From assembly GCA_002336975.1 (NCBI GenBank), contig DDFA01000027.1, forward strand, positions 1 to 44,494: a stretch of DNA of 44,494 bases. The letters run 5' to 3'. Shown piece after piece: positions 32,801 to 41,600 of this stretch. The position numbers were made by a program, and so were the translations under genes. Within the stretch, counting starts at the first letter, position 1. The number at the start of each line of letters is the position of its first letter. The notes below the pieces were generated by a model, which searched no databases, was not told the origin of the DNA, and saw only the letters and a program-made list of their open reading frames with translations. The DNA is from Phyllobacteriaceae bacterium UBA1940 (lineage in GTDB: Bacteria > Pseudomonadota > Alphaproteobacteria > Rhizobiales > Rhizobiaceae).

Positions 32801-35068
32801 ATGGAAACTGCCGCACTAAAGGCCGGCGCTGCTGGCGGTGACATCCCAGGTTCACTTGAACTGGCTCTTACCCGCGCGCCTGCTGACCTCCTTCAAGAGC
32901 TGCGCAGTGCTTGGGGTTTGAACCGATCGGGTCCCATCTGGGTCGTTGGCCGGGTATGGGTCAAGTCCCTGACGGATGGGCGCGAACTGTGGTTTCTCGA
33001 CGACATCGAGCATCCGGAAAGTGGCGCAGGTCTTCTATACCCGACACTTCCAGGCGTGCAAGGTCGCGACGACCCTGAACCATCTGCCGCATTCATCCCG
33101 CCGGGCCCGTCCCGTAAAGTGATAGGTCTGCGTGACGCTGAGGCAGGCAAACAATGGGCTGTCGCCGAACTTGAGCTTTCATCTCTTACTGAACGCCGAA
33201 AGCGCCGAAATCCATGGCTCCTCAACGTACGCTCGGGCACAATGCGGCCTCTGGCCGACCTTCCGGCCGAATGGCAGGTCGCAGTATCCGGCTCTGAAGC
33301 CGTGAGACGAATCTCGGCCTTGGCGCGGCATGAGATCGAGAACCACGTCCGCAAGGTGGTCATGCAAGAGGACGAGGAACTAGCCCGTCGGCATGCGGAC
33401 AACGTCGAGACGCTAAGCAGGCTGGATGCGGATCGACGTCAGGCACAGGATGATGCTCGTGCGGCCAGGGCCAAGATTGAGGCGGACCTCGCCAAGCATC
33501 GCCAACGCCGCGACGAAGCTGAACGCAGTGCCGCAGATCTGCAAGTCCAGCTTGGCATCGAGCAAGAGCGGTTTGCCGCTTATAAAAGCACCGTGGAGCA
33601 GGAGAAGCAGCTTATGGAAATCAACTATCGCCGGCTGACGGATCTGCTCACCGAGAAGGGCAATCGGCTCGTTGCCCTGGGACTGGCCGATGCCGAAGAC
33701 GTTGCTGCGCTCATACCCGAGATGACGGGCCCGGAAGGCGAGCGATCTGGCGTAGGTTTCACTGACGCCCTTGCCGGTGATTATGCCCGCCTCGCGCCAT
33801 TGCTCCAAAGCAGGCTGGCTGAAGCCGGCCTGCTTTATTCTCAGGCCCAGCTTCGCGACTTTCTGGCGTTGTTGCGCACTCGCGACCTCATCGTGCTGGC
33901 GGGAGACTCCGGTTCTGGCAAGACGAGCCTAGTGCGTGCGGCCGCGGCAGCGATCGGAGGTGTCTGCACGGTAATTCCGGTCAAGCCCAACTGGACTGGT
34001 CCCGAGGACCTGCTCGGCTACTACAATCCGATCGAGCGAAGCTATCAGGCCACGCCTTTCCTTCTCGCTCTCCAGGCCGCATCGCGCAGTCCTCACGTGC
34101 CGCATTTCATCTGCCTGGACGAGATGAACCTGGCACGGGTAGAGCACTACTTCGCCGATTTCCTTAGCTTGCTCGAGAGCCGCTCCACGTCACCCGAGAT
34201 CCACCTGTACACGGCCGACGAGGAACGTCACGTCGTCGTGGAGCAAGGAATCTTCCTAGCCGTGGACGCTGAGGCGCGCCGCCGCACGGGACTTCCTGAT
34301 ACTGCAACGCTGGAGGAAATTCTCCGTCACGACCAAGCCAACGCCGAACTTCATCGTCTCGGAGGCCTGGCGGACAACGAGTCCGTGCTGGTGCATCATA
34401 CCCGCCTACGACGCTCGCTGGCGGCCCAGCTTCGCATGCCCACCTCGCTTACTCTTCCAGAGAACGTGTGGATCCTCGGCGCAGTGAACATGGACGACAC
34501 GACGCACCAGCTTTCACCCAAGGTGCTCGACCGTGTGCAGGTACTGCGTTTTCGGAACCCCATGCTGGCCGATTGGGACGCAATCGAGCGAGAAATCCGG
34601 GATGTCGCGTCAACGCTGGCCTCTGTGACGGCCTCCTTGCGAATGATGCCACACGAACTCGGTCAGCGTGCCGACTATCCTGCTTTCGATCGCAGCGACG
34701 TAAATGTGGCCTTCCTTTTGCGGATCGCGCGGCAGTATCTCGACCCGTTAGGAGTGGAATTCGGACTGCGCGCCGTGCGCCAGTCCCAGGGGTACATCGA
34801 CGCCGCCACTGCTGCCGGGATCGGCTCAGATGAGGCGTTGGACAATGTGGTCAAGCACAAGATCCTGCCGAAGATCGCGTTTGATTCTGCGCGCCCCGCC
34901 GGCAATGGGCGGTCACGACGCGAACTTTTGATCGATTTGAGCGCCGAATTGGGCAAGCGATTTGAAAATGCAGGACTCGATCCAAACACAAGCAGCGTTG
35001 CGGATCTGGAGCGGATGATCAAATTTGCCGAGGGCAACAACGGCATCGTCAACTACTGGCTGCGCTAA
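32801..35068 (+). CDS. McrB-like AAA ATPase with coiled coil
   Basis: The 755-residue protein has three parts: an unrecognised beta-rich N-terminal region (about 40-165), a long Glu/Arg/Ala-rich coiled coil (about 170-290) and a McrB-type AAA+ domain. The AAA+ domain has Walker A GDSGSGKTS (368-376), Walker B HFICLDEMNLARVEHYF (435-451) and a sensor segment AVNMDDTTHQLSPKVLDR (561-578) in place of McrB's MNTxDR. The DEMNLARVE-to-LLE pattern is diagnostic of the McrB family. McrB motors drive an McrC-bound nuclease, and the next gene, 8 nt downstream, is McrC/DUF2357-like. A role as a type IV-like restriction or other anti-phage module is likely but inferred. The ATG has a weak ribosome-binding site. 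Confidence 0.85.
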   Translation: METAALKAGAAGGDIPGSLELALTRAPADLLQELRSAWGLNRSGPIWVVGRVWVKSLTDGRELWFLDDIEHPESGAGLLYPTLPGVQGRDDPEPSAAFIPPGPSRKVIGLRDAEAGKQWAVAELELSSLTERRKRRNPWLLNVRSGTMRPLADLPAEWQVAVSGSEAVRRISALARHEIENHVRKVVMQEDEELARRHADNVETLSRLDADRRQAQDDARAARAKIEADLAKHRQRRDEAERSAADLQVQLGIEQERFAAYKSTVEQEKQLMEINYRRLTDLLTEKGNRLVALGLADAEDVAALIPEMTGPEGERSGVGFTDALAGDYARLAPLLQSRLAEAGLLYSQAQLRDFLALLRTRDLIVLAGDSGSGKTSLVRAAAAAIGGVCTVIPVKPNWTGPEDLLGYYNPIERSYQATPFLLALQAASRSPHVPHFICLDEMNLARVEHYFADFLSLLESRSTSPEIHLYTADEERHVVVEQGIFLAVDAEARRRTGLPDTATLEEILRHDQANAELHRLGGLADNESVLVHHTRLRRSLAAQLRMPTSLTLPENVWILGAVNMDDTTHQLSPKVLDRVQVLRFRNPMLADWDAIEREIRDVASTLASVTASLRMMPHELGQRADYPAFDRSDVNVAFLLRIARQYLDPLGVEFGLRAVRQSQGYIDAATAAGIGSDEALDNVVKHKILPKIAFDSARPAGNGRSRRELLIDLSAELGKRFENAGLDPNTSSVADLERMIKFAEGNNGIVNYWLR

Positions 35069-35076
35069 ACCGTCCT

Positions 35077-37704
35077 ATGGGGGTTCTGGCGCACTACCTA
35101 GATATTGAATGGCAGGCTCCAGGCGTAGCGCGCCGAGTGGAGGTGTCGACCTATCCCATCGAGATCGAGATCGCGCCAGATGGTACGCTTCATGCCGAGG
35201 TATCGATCTTCCGGGACTTCGCCCCATGGGTTGGCCTTCAGTTGGCAGGTGCTCTGGCTGGCGTCGAGCCGTGCACGGTCAACGCCGAGAATGAGCGCTT
35301 GCCGTGGCTGCAGGTGTCTGACGGCAATGACCGAACGTGGTGGATCCCCGAGACAGGCTGGAGCAAGGCCGGCAACAAGCATGTCTCGGAAATGCATCGC
35401 TCGTTCGGTTCGTTTTCAGTCGAGCTTGGCTCTCGCCAGAGGCTCGTCCTCGACGCCGTGGCATTGGAGCTCGATCGTGCGCATGCCCAGGAATACCTTG
35501 ACGATTTCAGAGACGAACTCGTCTGGCTTGCGATAGGGCGCCCGACCGGCGCATTGGGCGAGGTGGGATCGGACAACAGTCGTGATCTGCTGGATGCCCT
35601 CAAAGGGTTCACTGACGCTGCCAGCCGCGTTCTCGAGCATCCGGCCCGCGAAATCCGCGAAGTGACCGGCGTAGTAGCAACGGCACGAGTTCGTCCCAAT
35701 TCAGAGACTTTCCGCGCCGTGATGCGTCGGCCGGGAGCTCGAAGCTACCCGGGCCGGACCGCGCAGGAAAGCGCCGACATTCCGGAGAACCGCTATCTGC
35801 GTGGCCTTGTCGAGCACTGTCGCCGCCTTGCACGATCCCTCGCCCGTTCCTCAGGCCACCATCAAGCCCATCTTGCTGCCAGAGCAGCGCGCGAGAAATC
35901 GCGAGCAGCCGATCTGCTGGCCGTGGAGAGGGTAGAAGTCGATCCCGAGATTTTCGACAACCAGCTATCTGACATTCGTAAGCGTCTCGATGCCATAGCT
36001 ACCTGGTCCGGTTCTTCGGTCGCACCAGGGCCAGGCGAGCGGCTATACCGGTTCACCGTGGGGAAGGAATTCAAGGAAGACAGAGGTTCTGCTAAGGAGT
36101 TTTTCTATCGCAATCCTGATCGCGATGACCGTTATGACCAGCGCGAAGGCATTGATTTCAGTGTGGCGCGGCTCCCCGACGATCTCCATGACTTGGTGAT
36201 TGCCGCGTCCCGTTTCGACAAAGATATATGTCTGGACCTAACAGGGAACGCGGTCATCACCACCTTCCGGACAGCTAAAGGCAAGCTAGGTCGTCGAGCG
36301 ACTTTCGCGCACATATCTAATGCGCTGCCCCGTTCGCCAGTACTTGTGCGTCGCGAGACAGCGCGATCCCGATATGTAAGAGATGGATGGCATCGGCCGA
36401 TAGACCGCAAGGAACGTGAAGAATATCGCCTCGAAGCGAAAACGGCACTCACACGCGCCAGCCATTTTGCAGAACGCGTCGAAGGTAGTGCGATCGTCTC
36501 GTCTGAACTGGATATTGTCGCAAATTCACTCGATCAGCAGGACGCCGCATGGGGGCATCTCGGGGTCGTTTCCAGCTCGAAATTTCCGCTAGGGATGCGC
36601 TTTTTTCAGGCGCCGATCTACGCTGCGGCACTGGCTGCCTATCATAGGGTCGCTGAATTGGAAAAGCGCACAGGCCTCAGCGGAGATGCACTCGACAGGC
36701 TGGGGCGCATCAACACGCTGCATGCCAGTGCGCTCTACGAACGCTGGTGCCTGATCAAGATTATCGGCATCCTGATGCAGGATTTCGGCTTCGAGCCACA
36801 GGGGGGCTGGGTGCAGCATCTGGTCACGTCCATATCGCAAGCCGGACAGCCAAATGACGCCGGGTTTTCACTGAGTTTCACGAGGGTTCATCCGAGCATG
36901 ATCGCCCGCCTCGATGTTGAGCCCGTGCTAGCTAATGGTCGTCGCCCCGACTTTCGCCTGCGGTTCACCGTCGGGGGTGCCCCTGTTTCGAAGAGTGATG
37001 CAGATGAACCGGGTTGGGGGCGTCGCCTGTCAATCTTTCGAGATGTGACACGGCCGCAGTCCGGCCTGGTCATGGACGCCAAGTTTCGTACCCGGTGGAA
37101 GCCAGATGAGCTTCCTTCGATGTTGAGGGTGCTGGTCGATACGAAGAAGTACGGCCAAGACGGCGACCGCGTCTTTATCCTCCAACCTGCGAAGGCCGCT
37201 ATCGCACACCGGACCTCTCCACTCGGCTGGAGCCGGGATTGCGATTATGGGCAGGAACATCCCACGGGACACGCTCACGGCAGCATTCAACTTGCCGCCG
37301 ACCCAATATCTGGCGCGGCGTCATTGACCAATCTGCGACGCTTGATCGCTCTCCAGCTTCAGCAGGTGTTTCCGGAACCCGAGGTCGGAGAAGTGCGGGA
37401 TGGAAACGGCGACGGGAATGCCGGGCGTTGGGGCAATACTACCGAAAATTGCCGGTCGAATTCCACCTTCTGTATCGCCTGCGGAGAGGCGCATCAGCCA
37501 GCGGACGTCAAGCCAGATCGGACCGAAAGAGGAAACCGGAAATGGTACTACAGGTGTAGCCGGTGCGGCACCGGCACTATGCAGACGCGCTGTTTCGGCT
37601 GTGGGACATTCTTGCACAAGAACGGCCTACAGATGACCTACCATCTGACCGTCGCCGATCAGATCTCCAACGTGGTCTGTTATGAGTGCGGCGCGGGCTT
37701 TTGA
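35077..37704 (+). CDS. DUF2357/McrC-like PD-(D/E)XK nuclease with C-terminal zinc ribbons
   Basis: The 875-residue protein has an N-terminal DUF2357-like region (about 20-300, with ENRYLRGLVEHCRRLARSLA near 237) that in relatives contacts the McrB ATPase. It then has a nuclease-like core (about 550-680). Candidate catalytic residues are E555 in YERWCL, D625 in RRPDFRL and D667/K669 in VMDAKF, the PD-(D/E)XK pattern. The last 80 residues hold four CxxC pairs (C799/802, C827/830, C839/842, C868/871), enough for two zinc sites and not part of standard McrC. It starts 8 nt after the ATPase stop, so the two form one operon and probably one complex. Target DNA or RNA is unknown. Confidence 0.8.
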   Translation: MGVLAHYLDIEWQAPGVARRVEVSTYPIEIEIAPDGTLHAEVSIFRDFAPWVGLQLAGALAGVEPCTVNAENERLPWLQVSDGNDRTWWIPETGWSKAGNKHVSEMHRSFGSFSVELGSRQRLVLDAVALELDRAHAQEYLDDFRDELVWLAIGRPTGALGEVGSDNSRDLLDALKGFTDAASRVLEHPAREIREVTGVVATARVRPNSETFRAVMRRPGARSYPGRTAQESADIPENRYLRGLVEHCRRLARSLARSSGHHQAHLAARAAREKSRAADLLAVERVEVDPEIFDNQLSDIRKRLDAIATWSGSSVAPGPGERLYRFTVGKEFKEDRGSAKEFFYRNPDRDDRYDQREGIDFSVARLPDDLHDLVIAASRFDKDICLDLTGNAVITTFRTAKGKLGRRATFAHISNALPRSPVLVRRETARSRYVRDGWHRPIDRKEREEYRLEAKTALTRASHFAERVEGSAIVSSELDIVANSLDQQDAAWGHLGVVSSSKFPLGMRFFQAPIYAAALAAYHRVAELEKRTGLSGDALDRLGRINTLHASALYERWCLIKIIGILMQDFGFEPQGGWVQHLVTSISQAGQPNDAGFSLSFTRVHPSMIARLDVEPVLANGRRPDFRLRFTVGGAPVSKSDADEPGWGRRLSIFRDVTRPQSGLVMDAKFRTRWKPDELPSMLRVLVDTKKYGQDGDRVFILQPAKAAIAHRTSPLGWSRDCDYGQEHPTGHAHGSIQLAADPISGAASLTNLRRLIALQLQQVFPEPEVGEVRDGNGDGNAGRWGNTTENCRSNSTFCIACGEAHQPADVKPDRTERGNRKWYYRCSRCGTGTMQTRCFGCGTFLHKNGLQMTYHLTVADQISNVVCYECGAGF

Positions 37705-37961
37705 CTACTGGTGGGAAATCATTGATGTGAGCCAGTCAAATTACTTCAGGTTTGATCAGATTTTCGCTGATTGGTACTATCGGCCGCGAATTCTAGGAAG
37801 CCGCATTGGCGCGTTGTACGGCTGCAGCCGGAATGATAACTCTATTTTCCAGAAGATTTGGCCGCCATTTGATGGCAGCTATTTGACTCCAACTGCTTCA
37901 ACTGGCCATTCTCTTACGGCCCTAAATCGGGCATTGGTCACGGCTTGTTTGAGGCAGTCGA
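37705..37961. other. Intergenic region after the McrC-like gene
   Basis: 257 nt without a recognisable gene. An open frame of 138 codons (37682-38098) overlaps the end of the McrC-like gene and continues into repeat B. It has no ribosome-binding site and its C-terminal part is only the repeat translated, so it is not called. Confidence 0.55.
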
Positions 37962-38289
37962 CCAGGGTCCCCAGCCGTCTTTTTACAGAGCTCCAGACAT
38001 CCCCGGGATCTGGAGGACGTCACGTGGTTCTTGACGCGAAATCGCGCCAAGTAGCTGCAAAGACGTCACTTTTTCCGGTGGGGATTGGCAGATATTGAGC
38101 TGAGGGTATAAGCTCAAAAACGGCTTGCCTGGGGACCTTGGATTCTCACATGATTTCAACAGCTTAGCGAAATCGCCTTTGAATTCCCTATATTTTCCTG
38201 CCGCGAGCGACCGTGGATGCCACCTTTGTGCCCTGGCTTTGGGCATCAGTCAACAGGACGGAGTGAGCGGCAATAATTTCCGCTTGCGG
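37962..38289. repeat. Island direct repeat, copy B (long form)
   Basis: About 328 nt. The left half (37962-38125, from CCAGGGTCCCCAGCCGTCT through GCAAAGACGTCACTTTTTC) is shared with copy C only. The right half (from about 38126, GGGGACCTTGGATTCTCACA onward) is shared with A and C. Alignment to C shows many substitutions with few indels, so the copies are old or under constraint rather than a fresh duplication. It lies between the two modules. Confidence 0.88.
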
Positions 38290-38306
38290 ACCTCAAGCTT
38301 GAGGTC
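38289..38306. repeat. Perfect 18-bp palindrome at the right end of repeat B
   Basis: GACCTCAAGCTTGAGGTC is exactly self-complementary and begins where similarity between the repeat copies ends. It is not present after copies A or C. It could be an operator or a recombination remnant. Confidence 0.6.
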
Positions 38307-38623
38307 AGGCGGCCATAACGCGCCCGGCAGTTTCGGGCCTTCAACGCAGACTTCGAGCCATGGCGCTTGGGGACCAAAAGCGGATGTCCACTCATCCCTC
38401 TGGTTGCAAGCCAGCCTTCAGGGCCCTCAGCCCTTAGCGTCACCTTCTGGCATCGAAGTAATGTGTGCCCTGGGCCGCAGGGTATAGGGTCACATCATAA
38501 AACTGAGCTGGATAGGTGGCCATCCAGCAAAGTTCTTGTATGGCACAAGTTGAACGTTGACCTTTCGCCAAACGCGCGACCATGATGCTAATCGTTTCAT
38601 CACGCGAATAAAATCTGTTGCAT
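38307..38623. other. Leader region of the helicase gene
   Basis: 317 nt with no recognisable gene. TTGACC near 38557 could be a -35 element, but the spacing to any -10 is unconvincing. The ATG at 38624 has no clear ribosome-binding site. Confidence 0.5.
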
Positions 38624-41600
38624 ATGGCTGAGCCTTTCCAACTCTTTCTACAGCGTTGCGTTTCGATCGACCTAGAAGTTGATCCTGCAACCGCAAGCAT
38701 CTTTGCTTTTGCGGCGGTGCGCGATGATGATCGTCCCCCGATCCTGGCAAAAAAAAGCTATCTCGTGATAGCCCTCGACCGCCTGGAAGCAGAAGCAACC
38801 GGCGGCGTGCACCTGCTTGGCCACAACATACTTCGGCATGACTTGCCTCATCTGTTCGCGATGCGGCCTGGGCTGGCGAATGTTCTGCGATCACCGATAG
38901 ACACTCTATGGCTTAATCCCCTCGCATTTCCGCGTAATCCCTACCATCACCTGGTCAAGCACTACCATGACGGACGCCTGCAGGCAGGCCACGTCAACGA
39001 TCCTGAACTGGATGCGCGACTGGTGTTTCAGGTGCTGCGCAATCAACTGGCGGCTTTGACGCAGCAGAACGCCGACGAGCCCGATGCTGTTGCAGCCTTT
39101 CATTTCCTTACTACGAGGATGGAGAATTGCGGTGGGTTCGACGCGGTGTTTCGGGAGGTTCGCGGAGCTCCCGCGCCCGATCCTCTCGCGGCACAAGAAG
39201 CGATTTCCCGGCTTCTGGCGCGGCGCACCTGCGAGCGGCGGCTCGATCAGACGCTGAACCGCCTTTCTAATCCTCAGCTCGGTTGGCCGATGGCCTATGC
39301 TTTGTCCTGGATCATGGTCGCGGGCGGGGATTCCGTCATGCCGCCCTGGGTACGGGCGCAGTTCCGCGAGGCTTCACTGATCGTGCGGCACCTGCGCGAC
39401 GCTAATTGCAAAAGCCCGGATTGCGCCTGGTGCAGCGAGAAGAATGATCCGTTGCGCGCGCTCTCGCGCTGGTTCGGGTTCGATGCCTTCCGCGCCGAGC
39501 CAGTAGATGACATGGGTCGCCCCCTGCAGGAGCGGATCGTCGATGAGACGATGCGCGGGTCAAGTGTTCTCGGCATTCTGCCGACCGGCACCGGCAAATC
39601 GGTCTGCTATCAGATCCCCGCCCTCTCGAAGTTCGACAAGACCGGAGCGCTGACAGTGGTGATCTCGCCGCTGGTCGCGTTGATGGCTGACCAAGTGCAG
39701 GGTATGGCGCGGGCAGGGATCTCCTCTGCCGTAACCGTCAATGGCATGCTTTCGATGCCCGAGCGGCAGGATGCACTGGACCGTGTCCGCATGGGAGAGG
39801 CCGCAATGCTGCTGATCTCACCCGAGCAGTTGCGCAGCAACTCGGTGCGATCGGTCCTGGCACAGCGCGAGATCGGGCTCTGGGTGCTGGATGAAGCGCA
39901 TTGCGTGTCGAAGTGGGGCCACGATTTCCGGCCTGATTACCGATTTGTCAGCCGCTTCATCAAGGAATCTTCGGGCGATGAAGCGCCCGCCCAGGTGCTC
40001 TGCCTTACCGCCACCGCGAAGCCAGAAGTGGTGCGGGACATTCGAGATCATTTCAAGTCACGGCTTGGACGCGAACTTTTGCTGCTGGACGGTGGCGCAG
40101 TGCGCACCAATCTCAGCTTCGAGGTCCGGGCGACGCAGCGCGGCACCAAGCTGGCGGACATCCTCGATGTGATCGAGACCAAGCTACCACAGGAGGGCGC
40201 TTCTGGTGCCGTGGTCTATTGCGCCACCCGAAGCGAGACACAGCGAGTGGCTGAGTTCCTCAAGCAGCAGGGTCTGTCGGCGGAACGATTCCATGCCGGG
40301 CTGACGTCTGAGGAGAAGCGTGACATTCAGGAACGTTTTCGCGTCGGCGAGCTGCGAATTATTGCTGCGACCAACGCCTTCGGCATGGGGATCGACAAGC
40401 CCGATATCCGATTGGTGGTCCATGGCGACATTCCCGGATCACTGGAGAACTACCTGCAGGAAGCGGGGCGAGCGGGCCGTGACCGTGCCCATGCCAATTG
40501 CGTGCTGCTCTTCGCCGAAGAGGACGTAGAGCGCCAGTTCTCGCTTTCGGCCCGCTCGCGTCTGGCCCGGCACGAAATAGGCGCGATCCTTAAGGCCCTG
40601 CGCCGGCTTGACGAGCGGTCGAAAAAGACTGGCACCGTTGTCGCCACTTCGGGCGAAGTCGTGCGAGCTGAACGCGATCAGGAATTCGAGCGCGACACCA
40701 ACACCGACGACACCAGGGTGAAGACCGCGGTGTCATGGCTGGAGGAGGCCACGCTGCTGAGCCGTGAGGAGAACAAGGTTCAGATCTTCTCCTCATCGCT
40801 CAGGATCCGCAACCTGGAAGAAGCCGAGGCGATCCTGGGAAAAGCCGCGATCACCGGCACCCGTCGCAAACAGCTTCTGGATATCACGCGCCACTTGATG
40901 AACGCGCCGCCCGATCAGGGTATTTCCACCGACGAGCTGGCCGGGATCAGCGGATTGACAGGCGGTATGCTCAACAAGGCGCTGGCCGATCTCGAGGCGC
41001 TCGGAATTGCCCGCAACGATGTCGCAGTCACGATCTTTGTCCATGTTGCAGTGGACGGACATTCGCAGCAGCGTCTGGCCCAGGCCTCGCGGCTTGAAAC
41101 GGCGCTGATCGCCCTGATGCGGGAGGCCGCCCCGGATGCCGAAGGCGCCGGAGACATTCCCTTGCATCTGGCTGAAACCTGCCAGGCGCTCCGCAATCAG
41201 GGGCACAGCGCAGTGCGGCCCGACATTGTGGAAAAGCTGCTGCGCAGCATGGGCCGCGACGGGCGCGATCAGGATGGTGGCAAGGGCAATCTGCGCCTGC
41301 GCAAGGCTTCACGCAACACATTGATGGTCACGCTACAAAGATCCTGGCAGGCGTTGGAACAGACCGCAACCCTGCGGCAGCAGGGTGCGGAACGGTTGTT
41401 AGGGCACCTTCTGGGCAGGTTGCCTAAGGGCAGCCGCGGCAAGGACATCCAGGTCGAGACCACGATGGGTGATCTGCTCGCCACGTTGACGGGGGATGCG
41501 CTGCTGCGCGGCAGCGGCATTCAGGACATGACAAAACTGATGGAGCGCGCACTTCTGTGGCTGCACGAGCAGGAAGTGGTAACGCTGGGCAAAGGGCTGA

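Noticed and set aside
37682..38098. 138-codon ORF after the McrC-like gene
   Set aside because: It overlaps the previous gene, has no ribosome-binding site or domain, and its last third is simply repeat B translated; copy C does not preserve the frame.
38125..38487. 120-codon ORF covering the right half of repeat B
   Set aside because: The frame breaks in copies A and C, so the conservation of the repeat is not explained by coding.
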